Positions 28,046-36,813 of a stretch of DNA of 64,000 nt are shown piece by piece (positions within the stretch are counted from its first letter, which is position 1; the number at the start of each line of letters is the position of its first letter). Below the pieces are notes generated by a model, which had not been told where the DNA came from, ran no database searches, and was given only the letters and a program-made list of their open reading frames with translations. This DNA comes from an uncultured Clostridium sp. (GTDB lineage Bacteria > Bacillota > Clostridia > Oscillospirales > Acutalibacteraceae). The DNA lies in contig CABRLN010000006.1 in NCBI GenBank assembly GCA_902471875.1, positions 16,890-80,889 of the forward strand, given 5' to 3'. The position numbers were made by a program, and so were the translations under genes.

Positions 28046-29218
28046 TTACTCTACCAATTGATTAACTGCACCTTTAAGGCTTTGCAGCGTGTCAGATGTA
28101 GGATTCATACAACCCTTCACAGGAGGCGAAGCTTGCTTCATACCGCTTTGTAAAAATCTTGTACATAGTAATTCCGTCCCCTCGCCCGACCAACCATAAG
28201 AGCCAAAGGTAAAGAACTTTTTATTTTCATTGTTAATTCCGTTAATCTCTGACAAAGCCTTCCACACACAGTTAGGCAAGCTTTTATTTACAGTGCAAGA
28301 GCCTGCTGCTATATAGGCAGAACTTTGAATTTTTTCTGCACATACCTGCGGTGATATACTTTGCATATCAATTATTTCTGTATTAATACCTTTTTCTTTA
28401 AATTGGTCATAAACTGCATTTGCCATTAGCTTTGTACATCCGCTTGCAGAAGCATACAATACAACAGCTTTATTATCATTTAACAACTTACACCAATTTT
28501 TATAGCTTTCGAATACCTGCTGTATTCTGTCTGAAATAACAAGTCCATTTGACGGTGCAAGACAGTATATTTGCTTGTCCTCTAAAATAGAAAGCACTGC
28601 ACTCATCTTATTTTTATGAGGCAAAAAATAATAATTAAAATAATTTTTTAACTCGGTATAAAACTGGTTTTCATAAATTAAATCTTCATCTATAATCTTT
28701 GGGTCGCAAAAATCGGTTGCAAATAAACCACCCGAAAACAGTACGCAGTCATTTTCAAAATATGTACACATACAGTCAGGGGTTGGTGCATTGACACCGG
28801 TTATAAACTCCAATATACTGTTGCCCAGTCTAAGCCTGTCACCGTTACTGACCACCACACAATTATATGGCATATTTAAAATGTGGTCAAGAATTTGCTT
28901 TGCTTTTTCACTGCATACAATAATGGTTTTAGGATTAAGTTTTAACAACTTCTTTATACTATCACTGTGCTGAGGTTGTACCCTGTTTAATATTAGGTAA
29001 TCAACTGCACCTATGTCTGCAACTAAGCCAAGATTGTACAAAAAGTCATCAGTGTATTGACCATGGACCATATCAATTAATGCTGTTTTTCTGTCATCGA
29101 TAAAATACGAATTATATATGGTACCATATTCACAATTTTTGTTAAATCCACTTTTCCTGACAAAGGGTGCAAGCACACCTACATTATATACATTATTGGA
29201 TATTCTGGTTAAAGACAT
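28046..29218 (-). CDS. Flavodiiron-like protein lacking iron ligands
   Basis: 390 residues with the layout of A-type flavoproteins (FprA): an N-terminal metallo-beta-lactamase-like domain (1-240) and a C-terminal flavodoxin domain (250-390) with the FMN phosphate loop YASASGCTKLMA. In active enzymes the di-iron site uses H-x-E-x-D-H plus a later His, Asp and His. Here the first motif reads N78-R79-V-Q81-P-Q83-H84, the HWPD motif reads P145-T-P-D, the SNDAF motif has G164 and the PSHG motif has N224. Only H84 remains. O2 or NO reduction at iron is therefore unlikely, and FMN binding may persist. It lies 23 bases after the GTPase-NYN fusion, in one operon. Confidence 0.82.
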   Translation of the reverse strand: MSLTRISNNVYNVGVLAPFVRKSGFNKNCEYGTIYNSYFIDDRKTALIDMVHGQYTDDFLYNLGLVADIGAVDYLILNRVQPQHSDSIKKLLKLNPKTIIVCSEKAKQILDHILNMPYNCVVVSNGDRLRLGNSILEFITGVNAPTPDCMCTYFENDCVLFSGGLFATDFCDPKIIDEDLIYENQFYTELKNYFNYYFLPHKNKMSAVLSILEDKQIYCLAPSNGLVISDRIQQVFESYKNWCKLLNDNKAVVLYASASGCTKLMANAVYDQFKEKGINTEIIDMQSISPQVCAEKIQSSAYIAAGSCTVNKSLPNCVWKALSEINGINNENKKFFTFGSYGWSGEGTELLCTRFLQSGMKQASPPVKGCMNPTSDTLQSLKGAVNQLVE

Positions 29219-29241
29219 TATTATTCTCCTTAATTCTACGC

Positions 29242-31845
29242 TTATTGAATTTGCTTTATTAAAGCTCTTATTTCGCTTTCTGCTTGAGTTACTTCGGTTA
29301 AAAACGCCTGCGATGACACACGCAAGGCACCGTGACCTAAAATTATAAACTGCTCCAATCCGTCAGAGGTTACAACCCTAACCTTGTGGTTTTTAGCCAG
29401 CTTATGAGTTACCTTTTCAATATACATATCAGCGGTTTCTGCCTCTTTGGTATATACAACATTTATATTATTTACCTTTTCAACCTCTCGGTGCTTACCC
29501 TTGACACGATAAGCGTCAAACACCAAAATAAGCTGACATTTACTATAACCCTGATAATTACACAAAATATTAATTAAAGTATTTCGTGCTGTGTCAAGAT
29601 TTTCGTTTGCCAAGATTTTCAACTTGTCCCACGAAAATATAACATTGTATCCATCTACAAGAAGATATTCATCACCAATATATTTAGAGGTCGGCTTTCG
29701 CTTTTTATTATTGTTTACTCCAAATTCAGTTACTCTTTTTGACGTAGTGTCGTTTTCTTTATAATTTCTTTTTTTAACAGGACCGTAGGTTTGCTCAAAA
29801 ATAGACATAAGCTCTTTATCTTGGGCAAAAATATCGTCACCATTTGTTTCAAATCTTGCTGTTACTCTGTCGCTTGCCCTGAATATAACTTCATCTTCTG
29901 TTTTATTTGACACTAAAGCACTTGGTAAGTGCATACAATTTGGTACATTATTCCATTTTACAGTATAACCTGCACCATGAGAGCAAAAAACAGAATCACA
30001 AGGGTTGTCAACATCAGCATCACAGTCGTAGCCAATGTCAGCAATAACCTCATCTGCATTATGGCACTGCTCGTATCCCTTAAGTAAACACATAAGCCTA
30101 CCATTTCCGTGTGTATATTGTGTAACCTCTTGAGTATAATTGCCCATGGTTGAAACCGGAGCAATACCTGTAAGTACAGAAACTTCTCCATTACTTTCAG
30201 GAGGATTAAACCTGCCATGCATACGCTGAATATCAGACATAGCTCTGCCTATATTTTCATTCGGAACTTCCAGTGTAAACTCATAAACAGGCTCAAGCAA
30301 TATACTCTGTGCAGTACGCAAACCTTGTCTTACAGCCCTATATGTCGCTTGCCTGAAATCTCCGCCTTCTGTATGCTTTGGGTGAGATTTACCCGAAACC
30401 AGTGTTATTTCCACATCTGTAACAGGTGCCCCCGTAAGAACACCTATATGCGTTTTTTCGTTCAGGTGAGTTAAGATTAATCTTTGCCAGTTTTTATCAA
30501 GTTGGTCTTCTTTACAAGCGTTTTTAAATATAACGCCACTGCCCCTTTTTGCAGGAGAAATCAGAAGATGAACCTCAGCATAATGACGTAAAGGCTCAAA
30601 GTGTCCAACCCCCTCAACAGTATTTAAAATCGTTTCTTTATATATGATATTTCCTTTGTCAAAGCTTACATCAAAATCAAAACGGTCTAAAATAATTTTT
30701 TTAAGAATTTCAAGCTGTATTTCGCCCATAAGCTGTATTTGTATTTCTCCAAGCCGTTCATTCCATACAACATTTAACTGAGGGTCCTCTTCCTCTAGTA
30801 TTTTAAATTTTGCAAGGGCTGTGTGAGCATCTATATTCGGCGGAAGTTCTGCTTTGTAGGTAAGCACAGGCTCTAACAACGGTAAAAAAGAATTTTTTTC
30901 TTTCCCCAATCCGTCGCCTGTATGAGCAAAGGTTATACCGGTAACAGCACATACTGTACCTGCTGTTACTTCGTCAACTGCATTAAATTTTTCACCGGAG
31001 TAAATTCTAATTTGATTAATCTTTTCAGAATTAATATTGCCGGTACTTTCTAATATCTGACGCACCTTCAGGCTTCCTCCTGTTACCTTTAAAAACGTCA
31101 GCCTGTTGCCCTGACTGTCCTCTGTAATTTTAAACACCTTACCGCCAAATTCATTACTGTAATTTGGCATAGCGGTATATGTATCAAGACTATTTAAAAA
31201 CTCCTCCACTCCTCTTAGCTTTAAAGCTGACCCAAAAAAGCAAGGGAATAGACGTCTGTTTTTTATAGCCATTATAATGTCTTGTTTTTCAATAGTATCA
31301 CTTTCGTAAAACTTATTTAACAGCTTATCGTCACACAGTGCAATATTTTCGTAAAGTTCCTGTGCGGGTATATCATCGCTAAAATCAACACAATTGTCAC
31401 TCAGCTTTTCTTTTAGCTGAAGCAACACTTTGTCTTTATCAGCACCATCCAAATCCATTTTATTTACATAAATAAATACAGGCACATTATATCTGACAAG
31501 TAATTTCCAAAGCGTATGGGTATGACTTTGTACACCGTCTGTACCGCTTACCACCAACACCGCATAGTCAAGCACCTGCAATGTTCGTTCTGCCTCAGCA
31601 GAAAAGTCGATATGCCCCGGTGTATCAAGCAGTGTAAATTCAGTGTTATTATATTTTAATACAGCCTGTTTTGAAAAAATAGTTATGCCCCTGTCACGCT
31701 CTAAAACAAATGTATCTAAAAAGGAATTTCTATGGTCCACCCTGCCAAGCTTGCTTATGTTCCCTGAGCAATACATTAAAGCCTCTGACAACGTTGTTTT
31801 ACCAGAGTCAACATGGGCTAAAATTCCTAAAGCAATTTTCTTCAT
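29242..31845 (-). CDS. Tet(M)/EF-G-like GTPase fused to a Rae1/YacP NYN endoribonuclease domain
   Basis: 867 residues. Residues 1-660 follow the ribosomal-protection family: G1 AHVDSGKT (10-17), switch DRGITI (51-56), DTPGH (74-78), NKMD (128-131), then EF-G domains II-V (GHFEPLRHYAEV, RAMSDIQRMHGRF). After a basic linker, residues 725-867 match full-length B. subtilis Rae1 (YacP): LLVDGYNVI, LVFDAYRVKG, YTKEAETADMYIEKV, VVTSDGLEQ, GHGALR. Rae1 cleaves mRNA in the ribosomal A site, the site that Tet(M) enters. The ATG at 31845 gives the family N-terminus, but there is no clear ribosome site and a TTG at 31863 is possible. The flavodiiron-like gene follows. Whether it confers tetracycline resistance cannot be inferred. 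Confidence 0.9.
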   Translation of the reverse strand: MKKIALGILAHVDSGKTTLSEALMYCSGNISKLGRVDHRNSFLDTFVLERDRGITIFSKQAVLKYNNTEFTLLDTPGHIDFSAEAERTLQVLDYAVLVVSGTDGVQSHTHTLWKLLVRYNVPVFIYVNKMDLDGADKDKVLLQLKEKLSDNCVDFSDDIPAQELYENIALCDDKLLNKFYESDTIEKQDIIMAIKNRRLFPCFFGSALKLRGVEEFLNSLDTYTAMPNYSNEFGGKVFKITEDSQGNRLTFLKVTGGSLKVRQILESTGNINSEKINQIRIYSGEKFNAVDEVTAGTVCAVTGITFAHTGDGLGKEKNSFLPLLEPVLTYKAELPPNIDAHTALAKFKILEEEDPQLNVVWNERLGEIQIQLMGEIQLEILKKIILDRFDFDVSFDKGNIIYKETILNTVEGVGHFEPLRHYAEVHLLISPAKRGSGVIFKNACKEDQLDKNWQRLILTHLNEKTHIGVLTGAPVTDVEITLVSGKSHPKHTEGGDFRQATYRAVRQGLRTAQSILLEPVYEFTLEVPNENIGRAMSDIQRMHGRFNPPESNGEVSVLTGIAPVSTMGNYTQEVTQYTHGNGRLMCLLKGYEQCHNADEVIADIGYDCDADVDNPCDSVFCSHGAGYTVKWNNVPNCMHLPSALVSNKTEDEVIFRASDRVTARFETNGDDIFAQDKELMSIFEQTYGPVKKRNYKENDTTSKRVTEFGVNNNKKRKPTSKYIGDEYLLVDGYNVIFSWDKLKILANENLDTARNTLINILCNYQGYSKCQLILVFDAYRVKGKHREVEKVNNINVVYTKEAETADMYIEKVTHKLAKNHKVRVVTSDGLEQFIILGHGALRVSSQAFLTEVTQAESEIRALIKQIQ

Positions 31846-31881
31846 TAATAAAACCCGTTTCAAAGTTAAAATATTTATTAT

Positions 31882-31910
31882 ATTATAGCCTACATTTCAA
31901 ACTGCAACAA
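31882..31910 (-). promoter_or_regulatory. Promoter of the GTPase-NYN/flavodiiron-like operon
   Basis: TTGTTG (31905-31910), 17 bases, TATAAT (31882-31887) on the minus strand. Transcription would start about 30 bases before the ATG, leaving a very short leader. Confidence 0.65.
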
Positions 31911-32049
31911 TAGTAATTAATAAACTTTTCGTAAATTTGCGGCTGTCCGAAAACAAGTATTTATTAATCATACAAAATTACAACTGCATCGGTTGTTTTT
32001 GATGTTGCCCTATGATAAAATATTTTTGATTAATTAAGGAGAGGTAACA

Positions 32050-33327
32050 ATGGTAATTATTAAAATAAAAGAATTGATTAAACGAAAGTCAAAATCTGCC
32101 TTTAATTACATAATTACATTTGTAAAATGGGTAATAATTGCAGCAATTACAGGTTTAATAGGCGGATTTATAGGTTCGCTTTTTAGTATATGCTTAAAAA
32201 AAGCAAACGAGCTTAACAACGGAATATGGTGGCTTATTTTTTTAATGCCTATAGGTGGTATTGTTATTGTAACACTGTATAAGGCTTTTAAACTTGAAAA
32301 CGACCCCGGCACAAATTGTGTTATTGAAGCTATAAGAACAAAACAAAAGGTACCGTGGGCAATGGCACCGCTTATATTTATAAGCACAACTCTTACACAT
32401 TTAGTGGGCGGTTCTGCCGGACGAGAGGGTGCAGCACTACAGCTTGGCGGCAGCTTAGGCTCGGTAGTAGGCAGAGCTTTAAGACTTGACGAAAAAGATA
32501 TGCACATTGCTGTTTTGTGCGGAATGAGCGGTGTATTTTCGTCATTGTTTTGTACACCTGTAACAGCAGCATTTTTTGCATTGGAGGTTATAAGCGTTGG
32601 CATAACATATTATTCAGCCTTAATGCCCTGCTTAGTTTCGTCAGTTGTTTCTTACTTTTTGGCAATATATATGGGTATAACACCTACAAGGTTTAATATA
32701 TCAAACGCTGTACCCGAACTTAACTTTATTTCACTTATATCTGTAATATCATTAGCAGCTGCTTGTGCAGTGGTAAGTATTATGTTCTGCGTAGCAATGA
32801 GAAAAACTCCGCTGTTAATGAAAAAAATGTTTAAAAATGAATATGCAAGGGTAATTGCAGGCGGTATTATAATAATAGCTTTAACCTTTGCAGTATGTTG
32901 CCATGACTATAACGGTGCAGGCTCACATATTATTGAACAGGCTGTAAAAGGCACAGCAAAGCCGGAGGCATTTTTGTTAAAAATTATATTCACTGCAATA
33001 ACAATAGGCTGTGGGTTTAAAGGCGGTGAAATTGTACCAACATTGTTTATAGGCTCAACCTTTGGCTGTGTACTAGGAGGATTACTAGGCTTAGACCCTT
33101 CCTTTGGTGCGGCAATAGGTATGATTTCACTTTTTTGCGGTGTAATAAATTGCCCATTTGCCTCAATTATGCTCAGCATTGAGATGTTTGGCACACAGGG
33201 TATTATACCATTTGCAATAGCCTGTGCGGTAAGTTACATGCTAAGCGGATATTATGGTCTGTACAGCAGTCAAAAAATTATGTACTCTAAATTAAAGGCA
33301 GAATTTATAAATATAAACGCAAAGTAA
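32050..33327 (+). CDS. CLC-family anion channel/antiporter
   Basis: 425 residues with about ten hydrophobic helices and the CLC core. The gate motif GSAGREG has the gating Glu at 126. The segment equivalent to the E. coli selectivity motif GSGIP reads D85-P-G-T-N. The E. coli ClC internal proton glutamate (second Glu of FIIEEM) is replaced: the helix reads FFALEV, with E179 then V180. That loss is compatible with channel behaviour or with a fluoride-type antiporter, and I cannot decide. No CBS domains follow. Ribosome site GGAGAGG. I looked for a fluoride riboswitch upstream and did not see one. Confidence 0.85.
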   Translation: MVIIKIKELIKRKSKSAFNYIITFVKWVIIAAITGLIGGFIGSLFSICLKKANELNNGIWWLIFLMPIGGIVIVTLYKAFKLENDPGTNCVIEAIRTKQKVPWAMAPLIFISTTLTHLVGGSAGREGAALQLGGSLGSVVGRALRLDEKDMHIAVLCGMSGVFSSLFCTPVTAAFFALEVISVGITYYSALMPCLVSSVVSYFLAIYMGITPTRFNISNAVPELNFISLISVISLAAACAVVSIMFCVAMRKTPLLMKKMFKNEYARVIAGGIIIIALTFAVCCHDYNGAGSHIIEQAVKGTAKPEAFLLKIIFTAITIGCGFKGGEIVPTLFIGSTFGCVLGGLLGLDPSFGAAIGMISLFCGVINCPFASIMLSIEMFGTQGIIPFAIACAVSYMLSGYYGLYSSQKIMYSKLKAEFININAK

Positions 33328-33500
33328 CACTAATAGTCAATAAAAGCTATGAAGATTTTTGAGCAGATTTTACGTCAGACGAGTAACATATAGCAGAAAT
33401 GCTGACGCCTACTACAGACAGCTTAAGAAGCATAGTGAAAAATATGACAAAAATATTTATATATGTTTTTATTGTATATTAGTATAATATTACACCAACT

Positions 33501-33529
33501 ACAAAAGGGCGGATTAACCGCCCTTTTGT
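33501..33529. terminator. Bidirectional intrinsic terminator
   Basis: A perfect 12-bp stem (33501-33512 with 33518-33529) with a five-base loop, between the CLC gene and the converging ABC exporter operon. Confidence 0.88.
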
Positions 33530-33545
33530 TATAATTTGTATTATA

Positions 33546-34349
33546 TTATGAACCCGCACTTTCATAGGCAGTTACACCTTTATTCCACACTAAAACGGAT
33601 ATGGTCATTAAAATAATTGACATTACAACAGTCAGGCCTATATTAAATAACGGATTCTCACCTGTAAGAAAATAGCTTGCAGGATAAAATGCAGTAAATG
33701 CAAAAGGAATAATATATGTAATTACCGTTTTAATAAAGTTATTATAAATAGTTGTAGGATATTTTGCAAAATCATTTACAGCATAAACAACATGTGTAAT
33801 TTGTCCGCTTCGTTTTGTCCAAAAGGCAATAGCTGCGGTTATTGTTTTTATTCCAGTGTATATAAGAGTTGCAAAAGGCAAAACCAGTAAAAACAGCAAT
33901 ACATTTAAAACACTCCACTGAATAGACACTTTACCTATTACTGATGCTATAAGTACTATTCCTACAACTAATTCGCCCAGTGCATCTACCTGAAATTTTT
34001 CAACAATTACCGTAAACAGCGGATTTATAGGGCGAGTAAGATATTTGTCAAACTCTCCCTTTGCAACAATAGAGTAACCTATCATCCACAAGTTGTCGCA
34101 GAATAAATGGTCTATTGCCTTTGGCAAAAGTGAAAAGCCATATATGAAAATAATTTCATCATACGTCCAGCCCTTTAGCTGTGGTATCTGGCTAAAAATA
34201 ATCCATAAAAAAGCAATGTTAATTGCTTGACTAAGCAAAAAGCTAAATGCACCTGTTAAAAAATCAATTTTATACTCCATCATCTTTTTTAAATCCTGTG
34301 CAATAAAAATACGATGCATTTTTAACATTCGCTTTAAAGTTTTAAACAT
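33546..34349 (-). CDS. ABC-2 exporter permease (second subunit)
   Basis: 267 residues, six predicted membrane helices, an ABC-2-type permease of the DUF990-like group. The family pattern is visible in the region around YDEIIFIYGFSLL and in the cytoplasmic loop KGEFDKYLTRPINPLF. The partner permease lies 34 bases upstream and has the equivalent loop IRDGSIAMRMIKPVSF, so the two make a heterodimer. Such systems export drugs or lipids in other species; the substrate here is unknown. Ends at a strong terminator. Confidence 0.87.
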   Translation of the reverse strand: MFKTLKRMLKMHRIFIAQDLKKMMEYKIDFLTGAFSFLLSQAINIAFLWIIFSQIPQLKGWTYDEIIFIYGFSLLPKAIDHLFCDNLWMIGYSIVAKGEFDKYLTRPINPLFTVIVEKFQVDALGELVVGIVLIASVIGKVSIQWSVLNVLLFLLVLPFATLIYTGIKTITAAIAFWTKRSGQITHVVYAVNDFAKYPTTIYNNFIKTVITYIIPFAFTAFYPASYFLTGENPLFNIGLTVVMSIILMTISVLVWNKGVTAYESAGS

Positions 34350-34383
34350 ATATGTAAACCTCCCTTATATTTTTATCATAATA

Positions 34384-35202
34384 TTAACCACCTTGTACAG
34401 CAAGTCTTTTTATAGCGGCTTTCCAAATTGCCTTGCTTAACAGCCAAAAAGCAAAAAGCCAAAACAATTGCAGCACCATAAGTCCCAAGGATTTTTCAAT
34501 AGAATACATATCCATATAAATCATTACAGGAGTATAACTTAGTGACGAGAATGGTAAAAATGTTAATATGTCCTTCAGAAGCTGCGGCATAAACGCAAGA
34601 GGAATAGTTGCACCTGATAAAAAATCAACTATAACCTCTTTAAGAATATTGGAGCCCCACAAATTTTTTAGAAAAAACGCCATAAATCCATAACATACAT
34701 TAAAATAAAAGGATATTAAATATGCTATAACAATACTCACCAAAAACATAACAAAATTAATCGGTTTAAACATAAATGAACCTGTCATAAAAAATTTGTA
34801 AAGCTCAACACCTACACAAATGGGTACAAGCACTACTATTGTAACCATTATTTTATTGCCAAGCTCCTGAAAAAGAAATGTCATGTCAAAGCTTACGGGC
34901 TTTATCATTCGCATTGCAATAGAACCATCTCTTATTTCTTCACCTACCGCATAAGCCCCCTCGCTGTAGGTTAAATAACCTGCCAAAAAGGTAATAAACA
35001 AATAAATTGTCATATCTATCATAGAAAAGCCCATAAATGTAGAACTGTCCGAGCTTTCAAAAACCGCTTGCCATACAAAAAACATTATAAAGCACTTAAA
35101 CATTTCACCAAGCAAAAAGCAAAAAAAGTTAAACCTGTATGCCATTGACATTTGTATGCCGGCACGGGTAAAGGGAGTATATATTTTTAAAAATCTACTC
35201 AT
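34384..35202 (-). CDS. ABC-2 exporter permease (first subunit)
   Basis: 272 residues with six predicted helices. The N-terminal FTRAGIQMSMAYRFNFFCFLLGE and the loop EIRDGSIAMRMIKP match the DUF990-type permease. Its start overlaps the ATPase stop by eight bases, and it ends 34 bases before the second permease, so all three are one transcript. Confidence 0.87.
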   Translation of the reverse strand: MSRFLKIYTPFTRAGIQMSMAYRFNFFCFLLGEMFKCFIMFFVWQAVFESSDSSTFMGFSMIDMTIYLFITFLAGYLTYSEGAYAVGEEIRDGSIAMRMIKPVSFDMTFLFQELGNKIMVTIVVLVPICVGVELYKFFMTGSFMFKPINFVMFLVSIVIAYLISFYFNVCYGFMAFFLKNLWGSNILKEVIVDFLSGATIPLAFMPQLLKDILTFLPFSSLSYTPVMIYMDMYSIEKSLGLMVLQLFWLFAFWLLSKAIWKAAIKRLAVQGG

Positions 35203-36214
35203 TTTCTGCTACCCCCTCCTTGTACAATCTTCTTATAATTTCTTCAATATCAGCGTCCTTTACATTTATATCTTTAATATTTACACATTGCAGTGTGTAA
35301 CTTAAAATATCCGCCACGGCTATTTTATCGCTATTGAATTTTACCGATACATTTACACCGTCGTTTGTAACTGTAATATCATCTTGTGCAACATTAAAAT
35401 GCTGTATGTATTTAAGTTTGCTTTCAATATGGCTTACATTGTCGGTTTCAAAGCAAAGCTCACGCATTTGGCCGTATTTACTTTTTAATTCGTGCAAATT
35501 ACCGTCAAAAACATTTTTCCCTTTATCAATCATAACAATACGTTTACACAAAAGCTCAATATCACTTAGGTCATGGGTAGTAAGAATAACCGTTGTTTTT
35601 TCTTCTTTATTAATTTTTGCAATAGCCTTTCTTATGTTGTCCTTAACCACAACATCAAGACCAATAGTAGGCTCGTCTAAAAACAAAACCTTAGGACTAT
35701 GCAACAGCGACGCCGCAATGTCTGCACGCATACGCTGACCAAGCGACAGTGTACGCACAGGACTTTTTATAAATGTCTGTAAGTCTAACACTTCATTTAA
35801 AAAGTCCATTCTTTGCTTAAATTTGCTGTCAGACACCTCATAAATTTCTTTTAATACACTATAGGTTTCTACCAGTGGTAAATCCCACCACAACTGGGTT
35901 CTTTGTCCAAAAACAACGCCAATTTCTCTTACATAGTTTTTTCTGTCCTTTTGTGGAATTTTACCGTTAATGGTGCAAGTACCCGACGTAGGTGTAAGAA
36001 TACCCGTAAGCATTTTTATTACAGTAGATTTTCCTGCACCATTAGGACCGATAAAACCCAGAATTTCACCCTCGGGTACAGTAAAACTGACATTGTCAAC
36101 AGCCGTAATAATTTCTGACTTTGGGTTAAAAAGTGATTTTACACTACCCATTATTCCGGGTTGCTTAACCACCTTTTTAAATTGTTTAGTAATATTATCT
36201 ACCAGAATCATCAT
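35195..36214 (-). CDS. ABC exporter ATP-binding protein
   Basis: 339 residues. Walker A GPNGAGKS, Q-loop VFGQRTQLWWDLP, signature LSLGQRMRADIAASLL, Walker B VLFLDEPTIGLD and the H-loop TTHDLSD are all intact. The signature (LSLGQ) and the WWDLP segment are typical of ATPases paired with DUF990-type permeases. A C-terminal 100-residue regulatory region follows. Two adjacent ATG codons (36214 and 36211) follow GAGGG, and the second has better spacing. It heads the operon behind a 450-nt leader with a terminator. Confidence 0.92.
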   Translation of the reverse strand: MMILVDNITKQFKKVVKQPGIMGSVKSLFNPKSEIITAVDNVSFTVPEGEILGFIGPNGAGKSTVIKMLTGILTPTSGTCTINGKIPQKDRKNYVREIGVVFGQRTQLWWDLPLVETYSVLKEIYEVSDSKFKQRMDFLNEVLDLQTFIKSPVRTLSLGQRMRADIAASLLHSPKVLFLDEPTIGLDVVVKDNIRKAIAKINKEEKTTVILTTHDLSDIELLCKRIVMIDKGKNVFDGNLHELKSKYGQMRELCFETDNVSHIESKLKYIQHFNVAQDDITVTNDGVNVSVKFNSDKIAVADILSYTLQCVNIKDINVKDADIEEIIRRLYKEGVAENE

Positions 36215-36667
36215 TTTCCCTCTTTTCTTTCTCTCAGGTTACAAAATTGCTATATAACAAAAAAGCAGAGTATCTGTAAATACAAATACTCTGCATATAA
36301 TTGTCACATTAACAAGCCACAGCCACAACTGCACCTATGTTATTACAGTTTATAGCTTAACCTATATTATAAAAACCGATTAGAATTATATGTATATAGT
36401 ATTTGAACAGACAAATCTCACACAATACAATAAGCACTGTGTGTATTTTTAACAGGAATAAACCTGCACATAACAAAATTCATATAACAACAAAGCAACA
36501 GCTTTCATTGGGTGAAACCATTACTTAGCAATATATGCAATTAAGTTAAATAATAAGTCTTATTCAACAACTATAAACAAACTAATCATCCTTTCGTTAT
36601 ATACAAATTCTTAATTAAAACGGTTGAATTTTTGACTTTTTAAATAAGAATTGTAAAAGCTGTTTTA
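36215..36667 (-). promoter_or_regulatory. Attenuator-type leader of the ABC exporter operon
   Basis: About 450 nt of untranslated leader. Near its end lies an intrinsic terminator. Its 5' arm (36286-36294) sits inside a longer segment (36283-36302) that is complementary to an upstream segment (36384-36405): 8 bp, an internal loop of 3 and 5 bases, then 9 bp. The two structures are mutually exclusive, as in a terminator/antiterminator switch. ATTTG/CAAAT just upstream can in turn mask the antiterminator arm. I do not recognise the aptamer. A tiny frame near 36590 encodes MISLFIVVE. Confidence 0.6.
36258..36294 (-). terminator. Terminator inside the ABC exporter leader
   Basis: A 9-bp perfect stem (36265-36273 with 36286-36294) followed on the minus strand by TTTTTTG, about 50 bases before the ATPase start codon. 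Confidence 0.8.
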
Positions 36668-36696
36668 ATAATACTATATAAAATTTTCTATGTCAA
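36668..36696 (-). promoter_or_regulatory. Promoter of the ABC exporter leader
   Basis: TTGACA (36691-36696), 17 bases, TATTAT (36668-36673) on the minus strand. No other promoter of this quality lies between it and the operon. Confidence 0.8.
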
Positions 36697-36813
36697 GAGA
36701 TTTCATAAATCTGCGAAAAATGTAGAAATAAAATATATGAGGATTGCACTACTTATTTGGCAGCGTAACACCTATAATTTATACAGTAAAAATATTATCA
36801 ATACTGTTTGTAA

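Noticed and set aside
29242..31845. Acquired tetracycline resistance gene
   Set aside because: The GTPase is diverged, carries an NYN fusion, and sits among chromosomal genes without mobile element marks. Resistance cannot be claimed from sequence.
31864..32049. Fluoride riboswitch upstream of the CLC gene
   Set aside because: No match to the crcB motif could be found by eye in this 186-base region.
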